Shown here piece after piece: positions 1 to 8,601 of a DNA stretch of 64,000 nucleotides. This DNA is from Chlorobiaceae bacterium. Lineage in GTDB: Bacteria > Bacteroidota > Ignavibacteria > Ignavibacteriales > Ignavibacteriaceae. Each line of letters opens with the position of its first letter. Position 1 is the stretch's first letter. Location of the stretch: assembly GCA_013824085.1 (NCBI GenBank), contig PNNF01000007.1:1-64000 (forward strand), written 5' to 3'. Made by a program: the position numbers and the translations under genes. Below the pieces are notes generated by a model that worked only from the letters and a program-made list of their open reading frames with translations, did not search any database and was not told the DNA's origin.

Positions 1-426
1 CCTGTACTTTGATAGTTAAGAAAATCCTGCCCTGAAACGGAGAGTGTCTTAAAACTAAAAGTGGGGATTCTATATTGCTCGAATATAGAAGTTGATTGTG
101 AGAAAGTATTTTAAGAGAGAACAATTAAACAAATCCAAAGGACAGAGAACGAAGAAAATTTTCGCATAACAACTCCTGAATATGTTAATAATTATTTATT
201 GACAAGAAAATATATTAATGATCAAGTTTATATCAAAATTTTTGCCCAACTTTTTTCCTGCTTCTAAAGTCCTCTTTTCTTTAACGTGATTTGAATTAAA
301 ACCCATTCGTTACTAAGGATTTAAAACTCTTCCTCAAAATGATTTAGGAAACATCTGAACAACTATAAAAAAAATTAGAATTTTTATAAGCGACTGGTTA
401 AAAAAAAATTTAAGAGAAATTTTAAA
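1..426. other. AT-rich leader region without a gene
   Basis: No open frame with a plausible start and family motif is visible on either strand. The stretch is AT-rich and probably holds the promoter of the kinase that follows. A TTGACA-like hexamer near 198 has no convincing -10 partner, so no promoter is called. Confidence 0.5.
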
Positions 427-2001
427 ATGTATGTCAAAATATTTTTATATATTCTTATTTTAAGACAAGAATTTTATCAAATTGATACTGAGAGCATGAA
501 TTTTTTACAAAATATTCTACAAATTTTCTCATCAAAGTATAATGCTGAGTTAATAGTTATAGCTATAAACTCGTCATCATATTTAACAGTCTTCACTGAA
601 AAAGGAGAAACATTTGAAACTGATTTTGATCAAGGACAATTGCTTAATCTGATAAAGAATCACAACTCAAACGAAGCTACTCTGTTTGAGACATCCAAAA
701 AAAATTACAACTTAATTAAGTTTCCTGATTCACTTAGTTTACACGCATCATTCTTGCTTGTAGAAGAGATGAATGGTTTAACACTCGATCCTGTTGATTT
801 AAATTTGCTTTCAAATTTTGTAGCAAATTATTTATACAACGTTCACCAGCAACAAAAGTTTGAAGAAAAAATAAAAGTTATTTATGAAGCGAATGAAGAT
901 CTGATTTTTGAATTAGACTCAGAAGGAAAAATTATTAATATAAATATGACAGGTGCTCTGTTACTTGAATATATTCCACAAGAGTTGATAGGAGTTCATT
1001 TTTTAGATCTCATCTCAATTAGTGATAAATCATTGATTGCTAAATCGTTCCAAGATATTTTAAAATTTCCAAAAATAATTTCATTTGAAGCATCACTAAT
1101 TTCAAAGTATGGAAAAACTTTAAACTTTAAGATTAACGCAAAAGCATGTTTTGAACTTGGTTCGATTGATAGAGTGATTGGAGTTTGCAGAAATATTACA
1201 TCACGCAAAGGTTATCAAGACAAAGTTAAAGAGTTGAATAATAAATTGATTGAAGCGAATAGATTAATTTCGATTGAGCGCGAAAGAGCACGACAAAAAA
1301 TTTCTGTATTAGAAGAATTGAATCGCCTAAAAAATGATTTCGTCTCAAACATTTCTCACGAGTTGAGAACGCCGCTTGCATCTATAATTGGCTTCTCCGA
1401 AACAATTGATTCAGATTCTGCAATGCCGGATGAAATGAGAAAAGAATTTAATCAGATTATTTTAGACGAGGCGAAAAGACTTTCAAAAATTATAAACAAC
1501 CTTCTTGATATTTCTCGCATTGAAGGAGGAAAATTAGTTTTAAGTAAAACAGAATTTGATCTGGTTGAAGCATTAAATCCTATTATTAATTTTGCAGAAA
1601 AAAAAGCAAAAGAAAAAACAATTTCCTTCTCAAAAAATATTGACGAAAAAGAGATAAAAATTTTTGCTGACAAAGAAAGAATTGAACAACTATTTGAAAA
1701 TTTGATTTCAAACTCGTTTAAGTTTACCAACGGCGGTGGAAGAATTACTCTGATGGTTCAAAGCCAATATAAAGAAGTTGAAATAATTATTAGTGACACA
1801 GGAATTGGAATTCCGAAAAAAGATATTCCATTTATTTATCAAAAATTTTATAAAGTTAGTCGCGAGGGAGCAGATTATCCCGGCACAGGCTTGGGGCTAT
1901 CACTCGTTAAACAAATAATCGATCTGCACAAAGGGATGATTCTTATTCAGAGTGATGAGAATAAAGGAACAACATTTATCATTAAACTTCCAAGAAATTA
2001 A
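427..2001 (+). CDS. GAF/PAS sensor histidine kinase
   Basis: This is a cytoplasmic two-component sensor kinase of 524 residues. Residues of roughly 25-140 look like a degenerate GAF domain. A PAS domain follows at about 147-265. The HisKA dimerisation helix carries the phospho-acceptor His near residue 311 in the motif FVSNISHELRTPLASI, and the HATPase domain shows an N box (NLISNSFKFTN), a G1 box (DTGIGIP, near 457) and a G2 box (GTGLGLSL). No transmembrane segment is evident, so the signal is probably cytoplasmic. An in-frame ATG at 496 would drop 23 poorly conserved residues and is a reasonable alternative start. The stop codon is followed after one base by the sigma-54 activator, the likely cognate regulator, and the operon continues into STAS and PP2C genes. 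The ligand is unknown. Confidence 0.9.
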   Translation: MYVKIFLYILILRQEFYQIDTESMNFLQNILQIFSSKYNAELIVIAINSSSYLTVFTEKGETFETDFDQGQLLNLIKNHNSNEATLFETSKKNYNLIKFPDSLSLHASFLLVEEMNGLTLDPVDLNLLSNFVANYLYNVHQQQKFEEKIKVIYEANEDLIFELDSEGKIININMTGALLLEYIPQELIGVHFLDLISISDKSLIAKSFQDILKFPKIISFEASLISKYGKTLNFKINAKACFELGSIDRVIGVCRNITSRKGYQDKVKELNNKLIEANRLISIERERARQKISVLEELNRLKNDFVSNISHELRTPLASIIGFSETIDSDSAMPDEMRKEFNQIILDEAKRLSKIINNLLDISRIEGGKLVLSKTEFDLVEALNPIINFAEKKAKEKTISFSKNIDEKEIKIFADKERIEQLFENLISNSFKFTNGGGRITLMVQSQYKEVEIIISDTGIGIPKKDIPFIYQKFYKVSREGADYPGTGLGLSLVKQIIDLHKGMILIQSDENKGTTFIIKLPRN

Positions 2002-2002
2002 T

Positions 2003-3394
2003 ATGGACAACAAATTAGTTTTTATCGTTGACGATGAACCAGCAATTTCTAAACTCCTGAACTATTGGATAAAAGATAAGTGGAATTATCGTACCGAACT
2101 TTTCACCGATGCTGAATCGATGCTTGACGCATTACACAAAAAGCCAGACATAATTATGCTCGACATTATGCTGCCCGGAATGGATGGACTTGAATCTTTA
2201 AATATCATTAAACGGAGCGATCCTGATCTGCCTGTAATAATGCTTTCAGCACAAGGAAGGATAGAGATAGCTTTGGAAGCTTTAAGAATGGGAGCTTACG
2301 ATTATTTCCCAAAACCAATCGATATTCAAAAATTAGAACCTACGATAAAAAATGCGATTAAAAATTTTGATCTTATACGTGAACTTCAAAACTTAAAAGA
2401 AAATGTTAAGCGCGAATTTAAGTTTGAAAATATCATCTCTTCTGATGGCAAAATGCAAGACGTTTTCAAATATGTTACAAAAGTTTTGGATAATGATATC
2501 ACCGTTATTATCTATGGTGAAAGCGGTACTGGAAAGGAATTAATTTCAAGAGCAATTCATTACAACGGAATAAGAAAAGATAAACCATTCGTTGTTGTTA
2601 ATTGTGCCTCAATACCAAGAGAGCTTTTAGAGAGTGAATTGTTCGGACATGAAAAAGGTTCATTCACTGGTGCGTATCAACGTAAACTTGGGAAATTTGA
2701 AATCGCTCATCAAGGCACAATATTTCTCGATGAAGTTGGCGAGCTTGAAATGACACTCCAGGCAAAGCTGCTTCGTGTTATTCAAGAAAAAACATTTGAA
2801 CGAGTTGGTGGAACAGAGGAAATAAAATCTGACGTAAGAATAATTTCTGCAACTAACCGAGACTTAAAAAAAGCAGTTGAAGCAAAATTATTTCGTGAAG
2901 ATCTTTTTTATCGATTAAATTCTTTCCCAATTATTATTCCGCCAATTAGACAAAGACGCGGCGATATATTAATTCTTGCAGACCATTTTTTATCTCTCTT
3001 CAAACAGAAGATGAATAAAAATATAAAAGGATTTTCTAAGCCCGCATTAAAATTAATTTATAATTATGATTGGCCCGGTAACGTAAGAGAAATTGAAAAT
3101 ACAATTGAACGATGTGTCATTATGGCTGAAAGTGATTATATTAACATAGAAGATTTTCCAGCACATTTAAAAATAGAAAGTGAGAATCGGAAAATTGATT
3201 TTAGTGATGGACTATTTCCAGAAGATGCGATAATTCCTTTTGAAAAAATTAAAGAAGAAGCAATTAAACACTCATTGCATGTAACGAAAGGAAACATAAT
3301 GGAAGCTGCGCACAAGCTTGGGCTTGGTAGAGCAACTATCTATCGCTTAATGGAAAAATATAAAATTAATAGTAAAGATTTTGAAAATAATTGA
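2003..3394 (+). CDS. NtrC-family sigma-54-dependent response regulator
   Basis: This is an enhancer-binding activator of 463 residues. The receiver domain has its phospho-acceptor Asp at residue 54 (MLDIMLPG). The AAA+ domain has Walker A GESGTGKE at 172-179 and the sigma-54 contact loop GSFTGA at 219-224, a one-residue variant of canonical GAFTGA. A Fis-type helix-turn-helix lies at the C-terminus (AAHKLGLGRATIYRLM). The start at 2003 lies one base after the kinase stop codon and begins the receiver fold properly. An in-frame ATG upstream at 1952 would overlap the kinase and only add non-homologous residues. By family it drives open-complex formation at sigma-54 promoters; no target promoter could be identified in the window. 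It is probably phosphorylated by the adjacent kinase. Confidence 0.93.
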   Translation: MDNKLVFIVDDEPAISKLLNYWIKDKWNYRTELFTDAESMLDALHKKPDIIMLDIMLPGMDGLESLNIIKRSDPDLPVIMLSAQGRIEIALEALRMGAYDYFPKPIDIQKLEPTIKNAIKNFDLIRELQNLKENVKREFKFENIISSDGKMQDVFKYVTKVLDNDITVIIYGESGTGKELISRAIHYNGIRKDKPFVVVNCASIPRELLESELFGHEKGSFTGAYQRKLGKFEIAHQGTIFLDEVGELEMTLQAKLLRVIQEKTFERVGGTEEIKSDVRIISATNRDLKKAVEAKLFREDLFYRLNSFPIIIPPIRQRRGDILILADHFLSLFKQKMNKNIKGFSKPALKLIYNYDWPGNVREIENTIERCVIMAESDYINIEDFPAHLKIESENRKIDFSDGLFPEDAIIPFEKIKEEAIKHSLHVTKGNIMEAAHKLGLGRATIYRLMEKYKINSKDFENN

Positions 3395-3415
3395 TTTTAA
3401 TATTTAGGAAGCAAA

Positions 3416-3757
3416 ATGGATTTCATTAGAGAAAATTTTGAGGGAGTTATCGTGGAGGTTGTAAACCTTCCCAGAGCAACATTAAGAGAAGCAGAAGAAT
3501 TTAAAAAAATTCTTAACGAAGATATTGAGAATGGCGCACGCAAAATTATTGTTGATTTAACCGACTGCGAATTTATTGATTCAACATTCCTTGGCGCACT
3601 TGTAGTATCTCTAAAAAAAGTTACTGCACTTGGTGGCGATCTTAAATTAGTTGGATTTCAACCTTCAGTTCACTCAATGTTTGAGCTTACAAGAATGTAT
3701 CGTGTCTTCGAAGCATTCCCGAATAAATATGAAGCTATCGAGAGTTTTAAGAATTAA
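3416..3757 (+). CDS. STAS-domain anti-sigma factor antagonist
   Basis: A 113-residue single STAS domain of the SpoIIAA/RsbV type. The conserved phosphorylatable serine is at residue 56 in the context CEFIDSTFLGAL, so the protein can act as a phospho-switch: kinase-phosphorylated is inactive, and PP2C-dephosphorylated binds an anti-sigma factor or another partner. It lies 21 bases after the sigma-54 activator and 9 bases before a receiver-PP2C gene, which is the expected phosphatase. No RsbW-type kinase is encoded in this operon; the only one in the window is at 46755. Confidence 0.9.
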   Translation: MDFIRENFEGVIVEVVNLPRATLREAEEFKKILNEDIENGARKIIVDLTDCEFIDSTFLGALVVSLKKVTALGGDLKLVGFQPSVHSMFELTRMYRVFEAFPNKYEAIESFKN

Positions 3758-3766
3758 GTTCTCTAA

Positions 3767-5338
3767 ATGGCAGCCGAAGAAAAAAAAAATATTTTAGTTA
3801 TTGATGATGACATTACAATCAGAAAGCTGATTGGTTTTAATCTTAAGCGAAAAGATTACAATGTTTTTGAAGCTCAAGATTCAGTTGAGGGAATGAACTA
3901 TCTTGAAAGTGAAAAAATTGATCTCGTACTTTGTGATGTTTCAATGGATGGTGTTGATGGTTATACTTTTTGTCAAGAGGTTAGAAAAAATGAAAAGTAT
4001 AGAGTCCTTCCTTTTATTTTTGTAACAGGAAAAAGTAGTTTTGAAGATAAAGAAAAAGCCCTCGATGTTGGCGGCGATGATATAATAACAAAACCATTCG
4101 ATGTGCAAGAGTTGTTAATCAAAGTACAATCGCTAATCAAACGCGCAGATATTTACAAAATATACGGAGCAAAAAAAAGTTTTGAACGAGCAATCACTAC
4201 AGAAGAGTCCTCATTAATTTTACTCGTCGATGACGACCTTTCCCTCTCCAAACTTTTTGAATATAATTTAAAGAAATCTGGTTTCTCCTGCATTATCGCT
4301 AACAACGTGAAAGATGGTTTCAAATTAGCGAAAGAAAAACAACCAGACATTATCATTTCAGACATAATGATGCCTGATGTTGATGGCTATGAATTTCGTA
4401 GAATGTTATTGAACGATGATGACCTTAAAGCAATTCCTTTTATCTTCTTAACATCTAAAGGTGGCGAGGAAGATATTCTCGAAGGTTATGATCTTGAAAT
4501 TGCCGACTATGTAATTAAAACAGCAGGACCAAGAGTAGTAGTTGCAAAAGTTTCTGCAATTGCTAAAAGTCTGGGAAAAGCTCGACAAAAAGTTGTATCA
4601 GAATTTCACAAAGCTGCTGACTCGCTTAGAGTAAAAGTTGTTCCCGATAATTTCCCGACGTTCAGCGGATTTGAAATTAAGCATTGGCATCAACCGTTTC
4701 AAGGAATTCCGGGCGGAGATTTTATCGACTATTTTAATTTAGACGAAAATACTTTCGCTGTTGTGCTTGGTGATGTGATGGGGAAAAAATGGGGAGCTTG
4801 GTATTTTGCTATTGCTTATGCGGGTTATGTCAGAAGCTCAATCAGAGGAGCTTTGCAAAGTTCTTCGAATATCTATTCCTCAAATGAAATTTTAAAAAGC
4901 GTGAACACTTCGATTTATCAAGATGCAAAAATTTCAGAAGTATTTGCGACACTCTCGATAGTTCTGATAAACAAATTAACAAATGAAATTGATTATTCAG
5001 GCGCAGGTGATCTTCCCGTTATCTATAAAAATCATCAGACAGGCGAAACTAAATTAATTATGTCTAAAGGGATGTTGCTTGGCTTTGCTGCTGATGGAAA
5101 TTTTGAAAGTAGTATCATCAAGTTAAATAAAGGCGATTCCGTTTTTCTAATAACTGATGGAATAATTGATTCGAGAAATACCGAAGGAGTCTCATTAGGT
5201 ACAGAAGCAATTGCGCAAATCATTTCCGAAATTCCAAAAGACGCAGATATTTTGGATCATCTGAAAAAATATATGGAAAATTTTACTGGAAACAAATACG
5301 ACGATGACGTGAGTGTGATTGCCATTAAGTTAAATTAA
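3767..5338 (+). CDS. Double receiver-domain SpoIIE-type PP2C phosphatase
   Basis: A 523-residue response regulator with enzymatic output. Two receiver domains stand in tandem, with phospho-acceptor Asp residues near 57 (LCDVSMDG) and 199 (ISDIMMPDVDG). A linker rich in Lys/Arg is followed by a PPM/SpoIIE serine phosphatase domain from about residue 300. Its metal-binding motifs are GGDFID near 316 and GDVMGKKWG, with the C-terminal DDDVSVIAIK. The family dephosphorylates STAS-domain antagonists, so the STAS gene just upstream is the natural substrate. The arrangement links a two-component kinase to a partner-switch module. The second receiver has an atypical KTAGP loop where KPF is usual, so it may serve as a dimerisation or pseudo-receiver element. 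Confidence 0.9.
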   Translation: MAAEEKKNILVIDDDITIRKLIGFNLKRKDYNVFEAQDSVEGMNYLESEKIDLVLCDVSMDGVDGYTFCQEVRKNEKYRVLPFIFVTGKSSFEDKEKALDVGGDDIITKPFDVQELLIKVQSLIKRADIYKIYGAKKSFERAITTEESSLILLVDDDLSLSKLFEYNLKKSGFSCIIANNVKDGFKLAKEKQPDIIISDIMMPDVDGYEFRRMLLNDDDLKAIPFIFLTSKGGEEDILEGYDLEIADYVIKTAGPRVVVAKVSAIAKSLGKARQKVVSEFHKAADSLRVKVVPDNFPTFSGFEIKHWHQPFQGIPGGDFIDYFNLDENTFAVVLGDVMGKKWGAWYFAIAYAGYVRSSIRGALQSSSNIYSSNEILKSVNTSIYQDAKISEVFATLSIVLINKLTNEIDYSGAGDLPVIYKNHQTGETKLIMSKGMLLGFAADGNFESSIIKLNKGDSVFLITDGIIDSRNTEGVSLGTEAIAQIISEIPKDADILDHLKKYMENFTGNKYDDDVSVIAIKLN

Positions 5339-5450
5339 TTTAAAGTTGACATTAGTATAATTCTTTCCCAGATTCCGTCCAAGATTTTTTCTACCTTCTA
5401 ATAGAGTCCAATAAAGCTAAATTTTGTACAATAACTTATAGGTTAGTCGA

Positions 5451-5729
5451 ATGAGTAAAAATTATTCGATGCAAAATGAGGCGAACGATACCAAGATTAA
5501 TTACGCTCTTAAATTATTTGAGTCCTACTTAATGCAACCTTCAGTTCAAGGTGTAAAAGGTTTTTTAATTTTTCTTGCGATTGTCTTGATAATAAAAAAA
5601 ATTATCTTTTTCATCTACACTGAGGATAAGCTCGTGATGCAAGTTGAAGATCTTTATTTGTCATCTATAGGTTTTTGCATGACGTTTGTAATTAAGTTTT
5701 TAGAAAATTTTAGTAATAGGAAAAAGTGA
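5451..5729 (+). CDS. Small membrane protein of unknown function
   Basis: A 92-residue protein with no recognised family. The first 40 residues are polar. A hydrophobic stretch (about 43-62, FLIFLAIVLIIKKIIFFI) looks like a membrane helix, and a second, weaker one (SIGFCMTFVIKF) lies near the end. It is 112 bases downstream of the PP2C gene on the same strand and may be a separate unit. The coding call rests on length, the hydrophobic pattern and lack of overlap only. Confidence 0.5.
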   Translation: MSKNYSMQNEANDTKINYALKLFESYLMQPSVQGVKGFLIFLAIVLIIKKIIFFIYTEDKLVMQVEDLYLSSIGFCMTFVIKFLENFSNRKK

Positions 5730-5841
5730 TTCTATTGGAATTCTAAAAATTTCAGAACTCAAATTTATGTTAAGGTATTGCGATTTTTTTTTGAGCGACA
5801 ATATTCAGCGTTAGAGAAGTTTACAAAATTTTTGCATTAGA

Positions 5842-5875
5842 AATAATGGCTGCCCGTCCTAAGGCAGCCATTATT
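5842..5875. terminator. Perfect 13-bp hairpin, bidirectional terminator
   Basis: Arms 5842-5854 and 5863-5875 are perfectly complementary around an 8-base loop, with GGCTGCC/GGCAGCC cores and AT-rich outer ends. It sits between the convergent 5451 and 5896 genes, 20 bases past the stop of the latter, so it can end transcription from both sides. Confidence 0.75.
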
Positions 5876-5895
5876 ATTTATAGAAGAGATGAAAG

Positions 5896-7005
5896 TTATT
5901 GATACCTTATTCCAATGAATTCTGCTTTCCCGTCAGCGGTTGTAGTTTTAACTGTTATTACAACCGTGTGTACTCCAGTAGGATTAGAAGTTACAAATTC
6001 AATTAGATAACTATTTACCAATGCACCTGTAACAGGTAGAGTTGTTAAATCAAGTCCAACTGCAGTGGCAGGAATAAATTTCGTTGTTCCGCCTGTACCT
6101 TTTGACAAATCCCAAGGTCGCTCATTTTGAAGTGCTACCCATGTTCTGGTTGTATCTGAACTATAAACAGTGTGGATAGTTCCTTTAGCAACAGACCACT
6201 TTGAAAGGAAGTCTTGCGTTGCCCAAAAAGAATTTCCACCTGGCTGAGTAGGCTCATCAGTGAAAATAACATAAACTCTGTTTGCACCTGATCTCCAAGT
6301 GAAAAGAGAATCAGCGAACTTAATTCCTATGATGCTATTTTCGTCTCCTTGTGATTGATTCCCAAAAAGATTAGCTGCAGATTGCAACTGAGCTGAATCC
6401 GAACCTGAAAAACCAACAGTTCTTTCTAGCCCAGTTCTTCTGTTAAGATAACCAGATAGAGTTGTTGCATCTGTAAAATTTCTTGCACCATAAACTTTAG
6501 AATCGGAATTGTAACCATGTCCAACCACACTTACCCTCACGTCAAGTCCGCTTGCTTGTAGGAAGCTTGAAAAAGCGATAATTTTTCTTGCAACGCTATC
6601 AGCTTCTTCACCCATACTGCCCGAGTTATCGACTACGAAACAAATATCTGCCCTCAATGTTGTTCCGCCTCCGCTTACTTTTGTAACTTTGATTCCCTGT
6701 AAAATTCCATCTTCTGTCACGAATGTATTTTGGTTCGCGACAAAATTAATTGCTTGGTTAGTTACAGGATCAATAATTCCAAGTAAGTTAATTTGAATTC
6801 TGTTTTCGTTCCCCGTTACTTTGGTAAACTGCGCTGATGGAATGACATTATTTATGACTGGGGTTGGTGCTGTTCCACCAGGATCTGTAGGGATGTCAGT
6901 ATTGCCAGATGGTGGATCAATTGTATCGTCCTCTTCAGTTATGCACCCATTTAGAGTGAAAAAGGAGAGAAGTAAAAGAAGTATTGCGATCTGTTTTTTG
7001 GTCAT
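5896..7005 (-). CDS. von Willebrand factor A domain lipoprotein
   Basis: A 369-residue secreted protein. The N-terminus is a lipoprotein signal peptide with the lipobox LNGC (Cys21), followed by an acidic and Pro/Gly-rich tether to about residue 50. A VWA domain begins near residue 118 with the metal-ion-dependent adhesion site DNSGS at 126-130 and later VYVIFTDEPT. The C-terminal segment (VHTVVITVKTTTADGKAEFIGIRY) resembles a small beta domain. The start has a GGAG Shine-Dalgarno. It is a single-gene unit and probably sits in a membrane leaflet and binds a protein or metal ligand. The specific role is unknown. Confidence 0.82.
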   Translation of the reverse strand: MTKKQIAILLLLLSFFTLNGCITEEDDTIDPPSGNTDIPTDPGGTAPTPVINNVIPSAQFTKVTGNENRIQINLLGIIDPVTNQAINFVANQNTFVTEDGILQGIKVTKVSGGGTTLRADICFVVDNSGSMGEEADSVARKIIAFSSFLQASGLDVRVSVVGHGYNSDSKVYGARNFTDATTLSGYLNRRTGLERTVGFSGSDSAQLQSAANLFGNQSQGDENSIIGIKFADSLFTWRSGANRVYVIFTDEPTQPGGNSFWATQDFLSKWSVAKGTIHTVYSSDTTRTWVALQNERPWDLSKGTGGTTKFIPATAVGLDLTTLPVTGALVNSYLIEFVTSNPTGVHTVVITVKTTTADGKAEFIGIRYQ

Positions 7006-7122
7006 ATTTTCTCCATAGAACTTATTGTTAAAAACTGTGTCACAAAGTTTGTCAGGGAGAAAGTAACTTTCAATAACTCAATTACGTCATTTTTAAATTT
7101 TGTGATAAATAACAAATCATCC

Positions 7123-8598
7123 TTAATATTCAAAAATATGTGCTTTATATCCTCCGAGTTCAATGAACAGACCAATGTGGTGGACTTCTTCTACTGAACG
7201 AGTATATATTTTATTGTTCAGTAAATCTTTCAACTGAAATACATCTTCATAGCCATTTAAGTCAAGTTTAATGCGTCCTTGCGAAGTTTTATCGGAATAA
7301 TTTATCAATACTAATCGATTCTCATTTTTATAATTCCATTTCCAAGCAAAGATGTTTTCGTTATTTATATTTCCTTCCCAAGCTTGTTGCATATAAAGTA
7401 TTTCCCATTCTCCATAATTGAAAACATCATGATTGGTAACACTAAAAAGATTTTTATAAAACTTAACTACACGTGGGTTAGCCAACTCTTTCGGCTCTCT
7501 TCCCAGCTGAATAGGAAGCTTTATTTTTTTTCCTTCAAATTGTCCATCAAAGTATAACTTCATTCCTTGCACTGTAGAGATAATAATAGCAGCGGCAAAT
7601 GATTTCTCAAAACCAAATTTTGTAATTGCTCTATCTTCATCATGATTTTCAAGAAATCGGACTGACCTTTCTTGGTATTCTTTAGTTGCTCTCAAATGCT
7701 CCATGATGCTGTAGTTTGGGGCATTCTCTAATCTGTCAAGTAATCGTTTATCATAAGTAAAATCAAATCCACAATTCTGTAATTGCCATTCTAAATCCCA
7801 ATAAGCTTCCGCAATAAAAATAAAATTTTTGTTTTTTTTCTTTACTGTTTCAATTGCTTCGTTCCAAAACTCTACAGACAAATTAGCTGCAATGTTGTTT
7901 TCAATAGTACCGCGCCAAGTATTTTTAAGTACGTTATTCATCACGAGCATAGCCATATCACAACGGACGCCATCACAGATCGCAGCAATCTTTAATAAAT
8001 TTTCGATCATAAATTTTCTTGTCTCTTCATTAAAATAATTTAACTGAACAGTGTCTGTCCAAGCAGGAAAAAATGGATCGCGACCGTGAGCGAAAAATTT
8101 ATTTTCATGATACTCAGATTGAAAAAATGTGTGTTGATCTTGGATGTGATGTTCAGAATTAGTTTGCAAAAATAACTCAGGTTTATTTTTTAGAATTTCT
8201 GAATCAACACTAAAATGATTTGGAATAAAATCGAGTATTAATTTTAATTCAATACTTTTCAGAAAAGCAGTAAAATGTTTCAACTCATCAACATTGCAAA
8301 TTGATTTATTGAGTTCATAGTTATTGATTGAGTAGGGCGAACCGATTATATCTTCTTTAGTCCAGTCCTTTAGAGCACGACTGTAGCTATTGACAAGCCC
8401 TTCTTCAAAGCAACACTTTTCTATCACTGAATCACAAGTCTCCCAAATGCCCATTAGCCAAATGTACTGAATTCCTTTTTCTGCAATATTTTCCCAATAT
8501 GAATTTGGAATGTCTTTAAGAGTTGCTTTGCGATCTTTCGTAGAGTATCTCGTTAAGAGTAGGCGAATATTTATCTCTAATATTTTTGGATGTAGCAT
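7123..8598 (-). CDS. GH13 alpha-amylase family glycoside hydrolase
   Basis: A 491-residue (beta/alpha)8 glycosidase without a signal peptide, so cytoplasmic. The GH13 conserved regions are visible: region I DFIPNH (123-128), region II DGVRCDMA with catalytic nucleophile Asp214, region III FIAEAYW with acid/base Glu264, and region IV ENHDEDR with Asp320. A short C-terminal beta-sandwich follows. All three catalytic residues are present, so it should act on alpha-glucans or related alpha-glucosides, hydrolysing or transferring; the subfamily cannot be told by eye. It starts 3 bases after the stop of the glucose-6-phosphate isomerase gene, suggesting coupled glucan and glucose-phosphate metabolism. 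Confidence 0.87.
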   Translation of the reverse strand: MLHPKILEINIRLLLTRYSTKDRKATLKDIPNSYWENIAEKGIQYIWLMGIWETCDSVIEKCCFEEGLVNSYSRALKDWTKEDIIGSPYSINNYELNKSICNVDELKHFTAFLKSIELKLILDFIPNHFSVDSEILKNKPELFLQTNSEHHIQDQHTFFQSEYHENKFFAHGRDPFFPAWTDTVQLNYFNEETRKFMIENLLKIAAICDGVRCDMAMLVMNNVLKNTWRGTIENNIAANLSVEFWNEAIETVKKKNKNFIFIAEAYWDLEWQLQNCGFDFTYDKRLLDRLENAPNYSIMEHLRATKEYQERSVRFLENHDEDRAITKFGFEKSFAAAIIISTVQGMKLYFDGQFEGKKIKLPIQLGREPKELANPRVVKFYKNLFSVTNHDVFNYGEWEILYMQQAWEGNINNENIFAWKWNYKNENRLVLINYSDKTSQGRIKLDLNGYEDVFQLKDLLNNKIYTRSVEEVHHIGLFIELGGYKAHIFEY

Positions 8599-8601
8599 AT
8601 A

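Noticed and set aside
1-426. Possible 3' end of a gene on either strand
   Set aside because: No frame longer than a few dozen codons with any recognisable motif.
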